From contig DHKE01000071.1 in NCBI GenBank assembly GCA_002404675.1, positions 4,212-53,070 of the forward strand: 48,859 nucleotides of DNA, written 5' to 3'. Shown here piece after piece: positions 9,659 through 18,091 of the stretch; the stretch's first letter is position 1, and each line of letters begins with the position of its first letter. The stretch comes from Porphyromonadaceae bacterium UBA4702. Its GTDB lineage: Bacteria > Bacteroidota > Bacteroidia > Bacteroidales > Muribaculaceae. Under the pieces are notes generated by a model. That model did not search any database. It saw nothing but the letters and a program-made list of their open reading frames with translations, and was not told the origin of the DNA. The position numbers and the translations under genes were made by a program.

Positions 9659-10797
9659 AGTTCGCGACTGATGCAATCCAATACATACTCTATATCCTCA
9701 CGCCCCAGCGACGCATTGACGGTGAAGCGGATGCGCTCCGTCCCCGGCGGGACTGTCGGGCGGCGTATCGGCAACGCCAGCACTCCCCTCTCGCGCAGAC
9801 GCGCCGAAAGGTCGAGCACGCGCCCGGCATCGCACACCATGAGCGGCACTATCTGCGAGGTTGACAAATTCGGCGTGCCGGTAATCCGCTCTATACCCTG
9901 TCGGAACAGGCCGGCCAACTCTGCCAGCCGCTCGCGCCGCTCAGTACATTCTTCCGACAGGCGGCGCACCATGACCGAGGTATGGCGGAAACATGCCGGC
10001 GGCAATGCTGTCGAGAATATCAGCGACCGGGCGGTATTGACCAGATAGTCGTGCAGCACTGGCGACGCTATGGCAAACGCCCCCATTGACGCTGCCGCCT
10101 TGCCGAATGTCCCTATCAGCAAATCGACGTCGCCGAGCAAGCCCAGCTCCTCGCACACCCCCAGCCCTCGCGCACCACGCACGCCGAAGGCATGAGCCTC
10201 GTCCACATACAGCAGCATGTTGTCATGCTCGCGGCGCAGCCGGGCCATTTCAGCCAGCGGCGCGACATCGCCGTCCATGCTGAATATCGACTCCGTGACC
10301 ACTAGCACCTGATGCCCCTCAGCACTCTCCTGTGCGATGATGCGCCGCAGATGCTCCATGTCGTTGTGGCGAAACCGCTTGAACGGCGCTCCGCTAAGCC
10401 TCATCCCGTCAATGATTGACGCATGGACAAGCCGGTCGGCAACTATCGTCATGCCGCCGCCCGACGCTATCGCGCTCACGCAGCCCGTATTGGCATGATA
10501 GCCGGAATTGAACAGCAACGCCGGCCAGCCGTAAAGGTCGGTCAGCAACGCTTCCAGCTCGCGTGCGTCTCTCTGCTCGCCGGCAAGCAAGCGCGACGCG
10601 GACGAGGTCATCTCCGATGCCCGCAGGCAGTAGCCGGTGTCCTGCATCTCTGCCGCAAGGCCCATGTAGTCGTTGGTCGTCATGTCGATGCACCCGTCGG
10701 GGAAACCGTCAGGGATTACGCGCAGACAATGTTCCTCGCGAAGCCTTTCGAGCGTCGCGGCAAACCTGGCATATCTGTCCACTGCCTCACTTGCCAT
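9655..10797 (-). CDS. bioF: 8-amino-7-oxononanoate synthase
   Basis: 380 residues from the ATG at 10797. This PLP enzyme of the alpha-oxoamine synthase family condenses pimeloyl-ACP with alanine. Visible features are TTNDYMGLA near the N-terminus, [19 protein letters not shown] (PLP-ring Asp and His) and [15 protein letters not shown] with the PLP-binding Lys. Translation starts 11 bases inside the end of bioA, consistent with coupling. Upstream in-frame ATG at 10827 is possible but would overlap bioA further. Confidence 0.94.
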   Translation of the reverse strand: MASEAVDRYARFAATLERLREEHCLRVIPDGFPDGCIDMTTNDYMGLAAEMQDTGYCLRASEMTSSASRLLAGEQRDARELEALLTDLYGWPALLFNSGYHANTGCVSAIASGGGMTIVADRLVHASIIDGMRLSGAPFKRFRHNDMEHLRRIIAQESAEGHQVLVVTESIFSMDGDVAPLAEMARLRREHDNMLLYVDEAHAFGVRGARGLGVCEELGLLGDVDLLIGTFGKAAASMGAFAIASPVLHDYLVNTARSLIFSTALPPACFRHTSVMVRRLSEECTERRERLAELAGLFRQGIERITGTPNLSTSQIVPLMVCDAGRVLDLSARLRERGVLALPIRRPTVPPGTERIRFTVNASLGREDIEYVLDCISREL

Positions 10798-12076
10798 ACA
10801 TGACGGATATGATGTCAAGCAGCGCACTGCACAGTTTCTCGAGCTGCTCGTCTGTCACGACCATATACGGAGGCATGATGTATGCGTTCTTGCCGAAGGG
10901 GCGTATCCACACGCCGCGCTCCACGCACAGCCGCTGGAACTCGCCGAGGTTGACATCCTCTTTCAGCTCCACGACACCGATGCCGCCAAGCACGCGCACA
11001 TCGGCGACACTCCCCCACGAGCGTGCCGGCTCAAGCATGCGCCGCATCTCCGCCTCCACGTGAAGCACACGCTGCTGCCAGTCCTGGCTAAGCAACAGGC
11101 GCGTAGATGCCAACGCGACGGCGCACGCCAGCGGATTGCCCATGAATGTCGGGCCGTGCATCATGCACCCGGCACTGCTGCTCGATATCATGTCGGCAAT
11201 GCGGGCGGTGGTGGCGACGGCGGCAAATGTCATGAACCCGCCAGTGATGCTCTTGCCTACGAGCATGATGTCCGGCTCTACCCCCGCGTGTTCCCACGCG
11301 AACAGCTTGCCGGTGCGCCCGAAACCGGTCGCTATTTCGTCAAATATCAGGATGATGCCGCGGCGGTCGCACTCCTCGCGGAGCCAGCGCAGGTACTGCG
11401 GATGATAGAAGCGCATACCCCCTGCACCCTGGACTACCGGTTCGAGTATCACTGCCGCCAGCTCCTCCTCGTGTTCGTCAAGCAGACGGCGCATCGGCTC
11501 GAAGTCTGCGTCGTCCCACTCGCTGCCGAAACGGCATTGCGGCGCGGCGGCAAAGTAGCGTATCGGCAACGCCGACCCGAATGAGCCGTGCATGCCGGTC
11601 ACGGGGTCGCACACCGACATGGCGTTCCACGTGTCGCCGTGGTAGCCGCTGCGGATAGTCGCGAAATTGGTTCTCTTGGGGTTGTACTGCGCCTGGACTG
11701 CCATTTTCATGGCCACCTCCGTGGCGACAGAGCCGGAATCGGCATAGAATATATGCTGCATCGACGGCGGAAGTATCTGCAGCAACAGCTTGCCAAGGTC
11801 TATCGCCGGCTGGTGCGTCAAACCGCCGAACATGACGTGAGACATCTTGTCTATCTGCTCTTTGGCTGCCTCTACAAGCACCGGGTGCGAATATCCGTGT
11901 ATCACGCACCACCATGACGACATGCCGTCAACGAGTTCCGTGCCGTCGGCAAGCGTGATGACAGCGCCATGCGCCGAGGCCACCTTGTACGTGGGCAGCG
12001 GATTGTGCGTCGATGTATAGGGATGCCACAGATGGGCGCGGTCGAACGGGTCGAAAACTTTTTCCTCGCTTATCAT
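10787..12076 (-). CDS. bioA: Adenosylmethionine-8-amino-7-oxononanoate aminotransferase
   Basis: 429 residues, class III aminotransferase. LWHPYTS near the N-terminus and [16 protein letters not shown] are characteristic of BioA, as are [14 protein letters not shown] and [12 protein letters not shown] with the PLP Lys. It makes 7,8-diaminononanoate using SAM as amino donor. It is the first gene of a bioA-bioF-bioGC operon on the minus strand. No bioB or bioD is seen next to it. Confidence 0.95.
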   Translation of the reverse strand: MISEEKVFDPFDRAHLWHPYTSTHNPLPTYKVASAHGAVITLADGTELVDGMSSWWCVIHGYSHPVLVEAAKEQIDKMSHVMFGGLTHQPAIDLGKLLLQILPPSMQHIFYADSGSVATEVAMKMAVQAQYNPKRTNFATIRSGYHGDTWNAMSVCDPVTGMHGSFGSALPIRYFAAAPQCRFGSEWDDADFEPMRRLLDEHEEELAAVILEPVVQGAGGMRFYHPQYLRWLREECDRRGIILIFDEIATGFGRTGKLFAWEHAGVEPDIMLVGKSITGGFMTFAAVATTARIADMISSSSAGCMMHGPTFMGNPLACAVALASTRLLLSQDWQQRVLHVEAEMRRMLEPARSWGSVADVRVLGGIGVVELKEDVNLGEFQRLCVERGVWIRPFGKNAYIMPPYMVVTDEQLEKLCSALLDIISVMYGK

Positions 12077-12104
12077 AGTTGCTTTGCCTCCTTTTAAGCG
12101 ACGA

Positions 12105-12112
12105 CAAAGTTA
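12105..12112 (-). promoter_or_regulatory. Putative -7 box of the biotin operon
   Basis: TAACTTTG on the minus strand, 28 bases before the bioA ATG; a purine-rich AAAAGGAGG lies between. No BirA-type operator palindrome was recognised. Confidence 0.45.
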
Positions 12113-12179
12113 ATCAAAATCCGCGAGAGTAAGGCGCGACCATTGCCGAAAACAGCCGCCATCCGCACCGCTGCGGCTG

Positions 12180-13169
12180 TCACTGCTCGCTGCCCTCGCC
12201 GGCGGGAGCTGACTTTTCCTCCTGCGGCGTGGGCGTTTCCTCTGCCGGCGACTTCTCAGCCGGTACTTGCTCCAGTTTCTCCTCCGTTGTGGTCGAGTCG
12301 TTCTCGCAGGCTGTGGCGGTTTCCTTCTTCTTGGCCTCCTTGCGCTTCTCGGTGGCCTTGACCGGGGTGTCGCCGGTGGTCACGGCGGCTATCGTGTAAC
12401 CCTCGTCCTCGTTGACACGCATATCACGAGGCCCGGGGCTGACGATGACCGGCATCCCCACTTCGGCATATTTCACCAGCTCCAAGATATTATCGTTGGT
12501 CACGCGGATACATCCGTGGCTCACGCGACCGCCGATGCTCCACGGCGCACAGGTGCCGTGTATGCCGATTTGGCTGCTTACGGGAGTGTTCAGCCGTATG
12601 AAACGCGGGCCGAACTGCCCCTTCTTCTTCGAGGTGCGGCCGTTGTCGTCCGTGAACAGCCAGTCCGTGCTGTCATATATGCCCGACACGGTGAAATACC
12701 CCTCAGGGGTACGCGAATCGGCCTTCTTATGCTTCGTGCCGAACCGTTTGGCACACGCCATGCCGTACTCCTTGACCACCTCGCCGTATTTGCTGTACAG
12801 GAAGACTTTCATCACCGCCTTGTCCACGACGATGAAATACTTATGGTCGTTGTTCAGCAGCTTGCCGGCATACTCCAGGTTCTCGTCTGCCATGCGCGGC
12901 AGTATTCCGCTCTGGTACTTGTCCCAATGCCCCGAGTTGCGCATATAGTCCATCGCCTTCTCCGTGTCGGCAAACGCCATCCGCGGCTTTGGCTTCTCAT
13001 CCTCCGTCTTTTCTTGCTGCCGGGTGCTGTCGGTGGTTATCTGGTTTGACGAATCAAAAGGAAACGAATCGCTGTCCGCTATCATCTCCTTCTTGCTCCC
13101 CTGGTTGCCGCCGCATGACATCAGCGCAACCGCTGACACACACGCCATAAATATCGCTAATACTTTCAT
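12180..13169 (-). CDS. L,D-transpeptidase (YkuD) lipoprotein
   Basis: 329 residues from the ATG at 13169, chosen because it opens a lipoprotein signal: MKVLAIFMACVSAVALMSC with a lipobox ending LMSC. The YkuD domain carries IGIHGTCAPWSI and GRVSHGCIRV, the HGT and S-H-G-C-I-R blocks with the catalytic Cys. Such enzymes form 3-3 cross-links in peptidoglycan or attach proteins to it. The last 70 residues are rich in Glu, Lys, Pro and Thr and probably disordered. A promoter box lies at 13275-13268. Confidence 0.9.
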   Translation of the reverse strand: MKVLAIFMACVSAVALMSCGGNQGSKKEMIADSDSFPFDSSNQITTDSTRQQEKTEDEKPKPRMAFADTEKAMDYMRNSGHWDKYQSGILPRMADENLEYAGKLLNNDHKYFIVVDKAVMKVFLYSKYGEVVKEYGMACAKRFGTKHKKADSRTPEGYFTVSGIYDSTDWLFTDDNGRTSKKKGQFGPRFIRLNTPVSSQIGIHGTCAPWSIGGRVSHGCIRVTNDNILELVKYAEVGMPVIVSPGPRDMRVNEDEGYTIAAVTTGDTPVKATEKRKEAKKKETATACENDSTTTEEKLEQVPAEKSPAEETPTPQEEKSAPAGEGSEQ

Positions 13170-13267
13170 TTTCTGTTTTGTCCTCACCGTGACAGTTCTT
13201 TGCAAATCACGGCGTGGCTCGCCGGTCGATACATACCCCGCATCGGTCTGAATTTTGTAATTTTGTG

Positions 13268-13275
13268 CAAATATA
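13268..13275 (-). promoter_or_regulatory. Putative -7 box of the L,D-transpeptidase gene
   Basis: TATATTTG on the minus strand, about 100 bases before the ATG at 13169, so the gene would have a leader of roughly 90 bases and upstream in-frame ATGs would not be in the transcript. Confidence 0.4.
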
Positions 13276-13377
13276 GGCAAATCCTGCGATATAACGCACA
13301 CATTGCGCCAAAAATCAACATCAGCAACCGATACTACCCTCAAAATCGCCGTTTTTTGCCCATTAAGATGCCGAAAT

Positions 13378-14148
13378 TCACCCGTTCCAGCGGCGCATTG
13401 CCAACTCTTTGCCGTCAAACTCCGCGTAAGTGTACTTGTCTATCCAGTCGCCGAGCACCGCCATTTCAGCCCCGCCGGCAAGCCGGCAACAATGCTCGAT
13501 GTGCAGATGCCCGTAGATGAAATAATCGATTTCGGGGTGCTTCGCGCTGTACTCCTCCGAAAATCGAACGAGCCGCACCGGGTCGGCTACGACATTCGCC
13601 CGGCTGTCGCTGTGGCGGCTGCTGCGGCTCCACCGCAACGCAAACGGCACCGTCCAGCGCGGATGTACCGCAGCATAGAGCCGCTGGCAGAAACGGCTGC
13701 GGAACAGGCCGCGCAACAGGCGGAACGACCGCGAGTCGCCATCGATAGCGTCGCCGTGCTCCATGTAAAACCGCTTGCCGCATATCGTTGTTTCTACCGC
13801 GCCGTCAACGACCGTAATCCCCAGCTCCGTCGGCAGGTAGTCGAATATCCATATATCATGGTTGCCGATCAGCCACGTTATCTGCACGCCCGCGTCCGAC
13901 AGCTCCGCCAACTTGCCGAAAAACCGTGTGAAACCGCGAGGCACCACATAGCGGTACTCGTACCAATAGTCCAGCACGTCGCCGACCAGGTATATCGCAG
14001 CCGCGTCACCCTTGACAGCGTCGAGGAAACGCACCACCCTCCGCTCCGCCCCCTTCGGGTCGCGGAAATAACCCGCACCGAGATGCAGGTCGCTCAGGAA
14101 ATACACACGCTTTCCCGACGGCAAGGTGTCAGAGAAATCCGAGTTCAA
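13378..14148 (-). CDS. lpxH: UDP-2,3-diacylglucosamine diphosphatase (LpxH-type metallophosphoesterase)
   Basis: 256 residues. Calcineurin-like metal-binding motifs occur in order: SDLHLG (Asp-x-His), LVGDVLDYW, GNHDIW, HGDAID, and GHLHIEHC. This pattern is that of LpxH, which hydrolyses UDP-2,3-diacylglucosamine to lipid X in lipid A synthesis at the inner membrane. The ATG overlaps the last 20 bases of the DUF59 gene, so the two are probably translated from one message. Another metallophosphatase of the family cannot be excluded but is less likely. Confidence 0.87.
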   Translation of the reverse strand: MNSDFSDTLPSGKRVYFLSDLHLGAGYFRDPKGAERRVVRFLDAVKGDAAAIYLVGDVLDYWYEYRYVVPRGFTRFFGKLAELSDAGVQITWLIGNHDIWIFDYLPTELGITVVDGAVETTICGKRFYMEHGDAIDGDSRSFRLLRGLFRSRFCQRLYAAVHPRWTVPFALRWSRSSRHSDSRANVVADPVRLVRFSEEYSAKHPEIDYFIYGHLHIEHCCRLAGGAEMAVLGDWIDKYTYAEFDGKELAMRRWNG

Positions 14149-14599
14149 GCTTAGCCTCCTCGCTCATCATGTCATAGCACCAAACCGGATCGAAAACCAA
14201 CTGCAAGTCAACTGCCTCCAGGCCGTCTATGCTCATCAGCTTCTGCCGCACATCCTCCATGATGAAGTCAGCCGCTGGACACCCCGGTGCAGTGAGCGTC
14301 ATGTCAACATGGAGCGTCTTGTCCTCCGGCGTATAGTCAATCTTGTAAATCAGCCCGAGGTCATACACATTGACCGGTATCTCCGGGTCAAAGACCGTCC
14401 GCAGCATCTCAATAGTCCGCTGCTGCACAGCCAAAACCTCGTCACCCGCCGCTGCCGCCTTGCCAGCGGCATCGGTTGCCGGCGCAGGAGTTGTAGCCTC
14501 CTTGGCATCGACAGCATTGGCAACCGTATTTGCATCGGCAGTTGGGGATGTAATATCGTCATTATTAGCCTCGAGGGGCTTGTTATCGTCGTTTGCCAT
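14129..14599 (-). CDS. DUF59/MIP18-family iron-sulfur assembly protein (SufT/PaaD-like)
   Basis: 156 residues. The first 55 are rich in Ala, Asn and Asp and look disordered. The MIP18 domain follows: IEMLRTVFDPEIPVNVYDLG, then LTAPGCPAADFI with the conserved Cys. Family members help mature iron-sulfur proteins or metal-dependent oxygenases. It is followed in overlap by lpxH. The low-complexity N-terminal tail is longer than in the usual 100-residue family member; no internal ATG would give a clean shorter form. Confidence 0.85.
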   Translation of the reverse strand: MANDDNKPLEANNDDITSPTADANTVANAVDAKEATTPAPATDAAGKAAAAGDEVLAVQQRTIEMLRTVFDPEIPVNVYDLGLIYKIDYTPEDKTLHVDMTLTAPGCPAADFIMEDVRQKLMSIDGLEAVDLQLVFDPVWCYDMMSEEAKLELGFL

Positions 14600-14758
14600 A
14601 ACATCTAATTATTAGACTGCGAAATTAGCAAAATCCCCCCACTCCTCCAAATACCATTCCCGCGAGCCTCCACACCCCGACCTGAGTTCTACAGCCATTT
14701 TGTCTCGATTGCGCAACCGCCACGGCGGGGATTTTATGGTAATGTCGGGATTTCTGCC

Positions 14759-14766
14759 TAACTTTG
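14759..14766 (+). promoter_or_regulatory. mnmE -7 box placed for a leaderless transcript
   Basis: TAACTTTG ends only four bases before the mnmE ATG at 14771, with a TATG 20 bases upstream as an imperfect -33 box. Transcription would start at or within a base or two of the start codon. Confidence 0.45.
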
Positions 14767-14770
14767 TCCT

Positions 14771-16156
14771 ATGATTTTCACGGACAGAACTGACACGATT
14801 GCGGCCGTATGCACCGCCCCGGGGATGGGCGCGATTGCGGTTATACGCATTTCCGGCACTGATGCCTTTGCAATTACCGACACGCTGTGGCGCGGCAAAC
14901 CTCTTGCCGACGCGCCGTCGCATACCGCGCACCTCGGCTTCATCACTGACACTACGGGCAACGACATCGACCAGGCGGTGGCGACAGTGTTCCGTGCGCC
15001 GAACTCATACACAGGCGAAAACACCGTGGAACTGTCATGCCACGGCTCGACATACATACAGCAAGCGGTGCTGAACGCGCTCGTTGACAGCGGCGTGCGC
15101 ATAGCGCTGCCCGGGGAGTTCTCGCAGCGAGCATTCGCCAACGGCAAGGTTGACCTCGCCCAGGCCGAAGGTATTGCCGACCTCATCGCGTCACGCTCTG
15201 CCGAGGCACACCGCCTCGCCCTTTCGCAGACCAAGGGGGCATTCTCTCACGAACTCGACACGCTGAGGCAGAAGCTGATAGACCTCGCCTCGCTGATAGA
15301 GCTGGAACTGGATTTCTCGGAAGAGGACGTGTCATTCGCCGACCGCACGCAGCTGCTCGAGCTGTGCGAATACACACTCGGCAGAGTGACAGCCCTTGCC
15401 GGCTCATACGCGCAGGGGCGCGTAATCCGCGACGGCTACCCCGTGGCAATCGTCGGCGCACCCAATGCCGGCAAGTCTACGCTCCTCAACACGCTGGTCG
15501 GCGACGACATCGCCATAGTGTCGCAAATCCCCGGCACGACGCGCGACGCCATACAGGCCACCACGCTCATCGGCGGAAGCCTCTTCCGCCTGATTGACAC
15601 GGCAGGGCTGCGCGATACCGACGACACCGTGGAAAGGCTCGGCATAGGCCGCACACACCGCCACATAGAACAGGCATCGACGATAGTATGGCTCATCGAC
15701 CCGACGGACAACCCGATGCGCCAGCTCGAGGAAGCGGCTGGAACGCTCGCCGGCGCAGCGGCACATCACAAGATAATCGCCGTCGGCAAGCGCGACCTCG
15801 CCGACACGTCAGCTCTCGTCAGCCACATCAAGTCAGCACATCCCGAATACACAGCGGTCGCCATATCGTCGCTCGACAGCGACGGCATAGAGCCGCTCCT
15901 TGAGCAGCTGCGCAAAATCGGCGACACCGCAAGCACAGCAGACGTGACAGTCACCAACGCTCGCCACTATCAGGCGCTGTGCGAGACACGCGACGCGCTG
16001 GAACGGGTGCGCGACGGGCTGGAAAGCGGCATCAGCGGCGACTTCGTCGCGCAAGACCTGCGTCAAGCCACCGCCGCCCTCGGCACGATAACCGGCGCCG
16101 TGACCACCGACACACTCCTCGCCACCATCTTCTCCCGCTTCTGCGTCGGTAAATGA
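14771..16156 (+). CDS. mnmE: tRNA modification GTPase MnmE
   Basis: 461 residues, full length. The N-terminal folate-binding domain begins DTIAAVCTAPGMGAIAVIRI. The central G domain has G1 GAPNAGKSTLLN, G2 IPGTTRDAI and G3 DTAGLRDTDD. The C-terminus ends FSRFCVGK, the CxGK motif. With MnmG it makes the 5-carboxymethylaminomethyl modification of U34 in certain tRNAs. The prophage begins just downstream and leaves the gene intact. Confidence 0.96.
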   Translation: MIFTDRTDTIAAVCTAPGMGAIAVIRISGTDAFAITDTLWRGKPLADAPSHTAHLGFITDTTGNDIDQAVATVFRAPNSYTGENTVELSCHGSTYIQQAVLNALVDSGVRIALPGEFSQRAFANGKVDLAQAEGIADLIASRSAEAHRLALSQTKGAFSHELDTLRQKLIDLASLIELELDFSEEDVSFADRTQLLELCEYTLGRVTALAGSYAQGRVIRDGYPVAIVGAPNAGKSTLLNTLVGDDIAIVSQIPGTTRDAIQATTLIGGSLFRLIDTAGLRDTDDTVERLGIGRTHRHIEQASTIVWLIDPTDNPMRQLEEAAGTLAGAAAHHKIIAVGKRDLADTSALVSHIKSAHPEYTAVAISSLDSDGIEPLLEQLRKIGDTASTADVTVTNARHYQALCETRDALERVRDGLESGISGDFVAQDLRQATAALGTITGAVTTDTLLATIFSRFCVGK

Positions 16157-16179
16157 CCCTCTGCACACAACCCCACAGC

Positions 16180-16209
16180 CATTGCACGCCGCTGCATTTC
16201 ATTGCACGC
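16180..16209 (+). repeat. Direct repeats upstream of the integrase
   Basis: CATTGCACGC occurs at 16180-16189 and 16200-16209, exactly 20 bases apart, so both copies face the same side of the helix. They lie between mnmE and the integrase, where attL and integrase arm or excisionase sites would be expected. Role inferred only from position. Confidence 0.45.
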
Positions 16210-16292
16210 AACACGCCGAAAATCAGCACATTGCAAAAGATTAATCATTCACAAAAACGCACAATCCCTGCAATGCGTGCGTAATTAGTTGC

Positions 16293-16300
16293 TATCTTTG
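16293..16300 (+). promoter_or_regulatory. Putative -7 box of the integrase gene
   Basis: TATCTTTG, 73 bases before the chosen integrase ATG; no good -33 box. Confidence 0.45.
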
Positions 16301-16309
16301 CGGTGTTCA

Positions 16310-16348
16310 TTTGGTACTCGCGCAATGCCGAGTACCAAAAGTACCAAA
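16310..16348 (+). repeat. Inverted repeat with an extra direct half-site in the integrase leader
   Basis: TTTGGTACTCG (16310-16320) and CGAGTACCAAA (16329-16339) form an 11-bp perfect dyad with an 8-base loop. A further GTACCAAA at 16341-16348 repeats the half-site. Lying just after the -7 box, it may be an operator, an integrase-binding site or a leader hairpin. Confidence 0.6.
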
Positions 16349-16373
16349 ACGAACCTCTAATACAGGCACGACC

Positions 16374-17525
16374 ATGAACACCGCAAAAGCAAAAGAGCCG
16401 GTAAAGCTCCGGCAGAAGACACTCGCCAACGGAAACGTGTCGCTCTACCTCGCGACTTACGTCCGGGGACAGCGCGAATACGAGTTCCTGCGGCTGTACC
16501 TAATCCCCGAAAAGACGAGGGACGACCGACAGCGCAACCGCGAGACCCTCGCGCTCGCCAACTCCATAAAGGCGCAACGCATCGTCGAGATACAGAACGG
16601 CTTGCACGGCTTCAACACCGCAGGCAAGGAACACACGCGCTTCTTCGACTACTACCTCGCACTCGCCGAAAAGCGCAAGAAGAAGGAGAGCAACAGCAAC
16701 TTCAGCAACTGGGCATCGGCTCTCCACCACCTGCACAGCTACGAGCGCAGGGAGGACATCACATTTGCCGACATTACCCCGAAGTGGGTGCAGGGCTTCC
16801 GCGACTACCTCGACCGTGAAGCAGAGGCCTTCGGAAACGACACACGCAAGCGGAAAGACCGCCGCTCACTGTCACCAAACTCAAAACAAGCGTATTTCAA
16901 CAAACTGAGGGCGACACTGAACCAAGCATACGAAGACGGCATCATACTCAAGAACCCGATGAAAGGCATACACACATTTTCTTCAGTCGAGGGTACACGC
17001 GAGTACCTCACGCTCGAAGAGATACGCGCCCTTGCCGCCACGGACTGCGACTATCCCGAAGTGAAGCGGGCGTTCCTGTTCTCGTGCCTGACAGGGCTGC
17101 GGCGGTCGGACGTGGAAAAGTTGACATGGGACGAAGTAACGCAACTGGACGGCAGGACGCGGCTCGTGTTCCGCCAGAAGAAGACCGGCGGGCAAGAATA
17201 CCTCGACATCACGCCGCAAGCAGCGCAACTGGTCGGCACTCGCGGAACTGCCGCTGCCGACAGCCACGTATTCGGCAACTTCCTATCTCCCTCACGCACC
17301 AACCAGGAACTGCGAATATGGACGCAGCGGGCAGGGATAGGCAAGCACATCACCTTCCACTGCGCACGCCACACATTCGCCGTGCTGATGCTCACGCTCG
17401 ACACCGACATTTACACCGTCAGCAAGCTGCTCGGACACCGCGAGCTGCGCACCACGCAGATATACGCCAAGATTGTAGACCGCAAGAAGCAGCAAGCCGT
17501 AGACAACATCCCCGAAATCTTCTGA
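16374..17525 (+). CDS. Tyrosine-type site-specific recombinase (phage integrase)
   Basis: 383 residues from the ATG at 16374. Arm-binding/SAM-like domains occupy the first 180. The catalytic domain shows Arg in SCLTGLRRSDVEKLTW, the His-x-x-Arg pair in HITFHCARHTF, the second His in LLGHRELRTT and the nucleophile Tyr in QIYAKI. It should integrate and excise the prophage. Its position directly after mnmE, reading away from it, marks the left end. An upstream TTG at 16311 is in frame, but lies inside the dyad and is less likely. Confidence 0.93.
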   Translation: MNTAKAKEPVKLRQKTLANGNVSLYLATYVRGQREYEFLRLYLIPEKTRDDRQRNRETLALANSIKAQRIVEIQNGLHGFNTAGKEHTRFFDYYLALAEKRKKKESNSNFSNWASALHHLHSYERREDITFADITPKWVQGFRDYLDREAEAFGNDTRKRKDRRSLSPNSKQAYFNKLRATLNQAYEDGIILKNPMKGIHTFSSVEGTREYLTLEEIRALAATDCDYPEVKRAFLFSCLTGLRRSDVEKLTWDEVTQLDGRTRLVFRQKKTGGQEYLDITPQAAQLVGTRGTAAADSHVFGNFLSPSRTNQELRIWTQRAGIGKHITFHCARHTFAVLMLTLDTDIYTVSKLLGHRELRTTQIYAKIVDRKKQQAVDNIPEIF

Positions 17526-17529
17526 CCGC

Positions 17530-17557
17530 CGACAGTTGCATTTTTTTGCAACAGTCG
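17530..17557 (+). terminator. Possible terminator hairpin after the integrase
   Basis: GTTGCA-TTTTTT-TGCAAC with outer CGAC/GTCG arms separated by an A-A mismatch, five bases past the integrase stop. There is no trailing T run, so it may be a processing or stability hairpin instead. Confidence 0.4.
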
Positions 17558-17682
17558 CAGAGGGCAACCATTCGAAAATTTCGAGCGGTTCACCCCGAAG
17601 ACCTCGGCATTAACAGCCGCTAAATAAACATAAACCTTCGGGCAATTCCGAATGACATTATCCGTAATCCAAAATAAAGCGG

Positions 17683-17690
17683 TATCTTTG
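17683..17690 (+). promoter_or_regulatory. Putative -7 box of the HigB-HigA unit
   Basis: TATCTTTG, 50 bases before the toxin-like gene; the -33 region is weak. Confidence 0.5.
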
Positions 17691-17740
17691 CAACACAAAC
17701 GTATAACACCAAGAGTAATTCAATTCGCAACGCACCTTCA

Positions 17741-18079
17741 ATGGATATAACCTTCAAGAATACGAAACTGGAGAAAACAGTATCCGACCCGAGGAAATGC
17801 GCAAAGGAGTTCGGAAAACGCCGGGCTGACCTGCTGCAGTTGAGAATCCAGCAACTGGCCAGAGCAACCACCCTCGAAGACGTGCGCTATCTGGCCGGCC
17901 ATTACCATGAACTCAAAGAAGACAGGAAAGGGCAATGGGCGTGCGACCTCGACCAGCCGTACCGGCTCATCTTCGAGCCTCACGAAGACCCGATACCGAC
18001 AGACAGCAACGGCCGCTTCATTTGGATTGAAATAAAGGGTGTCGAAGTAGTTGAAATAGTGAATTACCACGGAAAATAA
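17741..18079 (+). CDS. HigB/RelE-type toxin-like protein
   Basis: 112 residues, beginning MDITFKNTKLEKTVSDPRKC. The order of a helical N-terminus, LQLRIQQLARATTLEDVRYL and QWACDLDQPYRLIFEP, then a final beta strand VEVVEIVNYHGK, is that of the HigB branch of RelE/ParE toxins. These usually cut mRNA on the ribosome. The partner follows after 12 bases. It is longer than minimal HigB (about 92 residues) because of an insertion near 90. The fold call is from motif order; activity is not shown. Confidence 0.8.
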   Translation: MDITFKNTKLEKTVSDPRKCAKEFGKRRADLLQLRIQQLARATTLEDVRYLAGHYHELKEDRKGQWACDLDQPYRLIFEPHEDPIPTDSNGRFIWIEIKGVEVVEIVNYHGK

Positions 18080-18091
18080 CAGCACAGCATT

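Noticed and set aside
16157..16373. Insertion into a tRNA gene
   Set aside because: The only tRNA in the window is 8.7 kb away; the integrase adjoins mnmE with no tRNA fragment visible.
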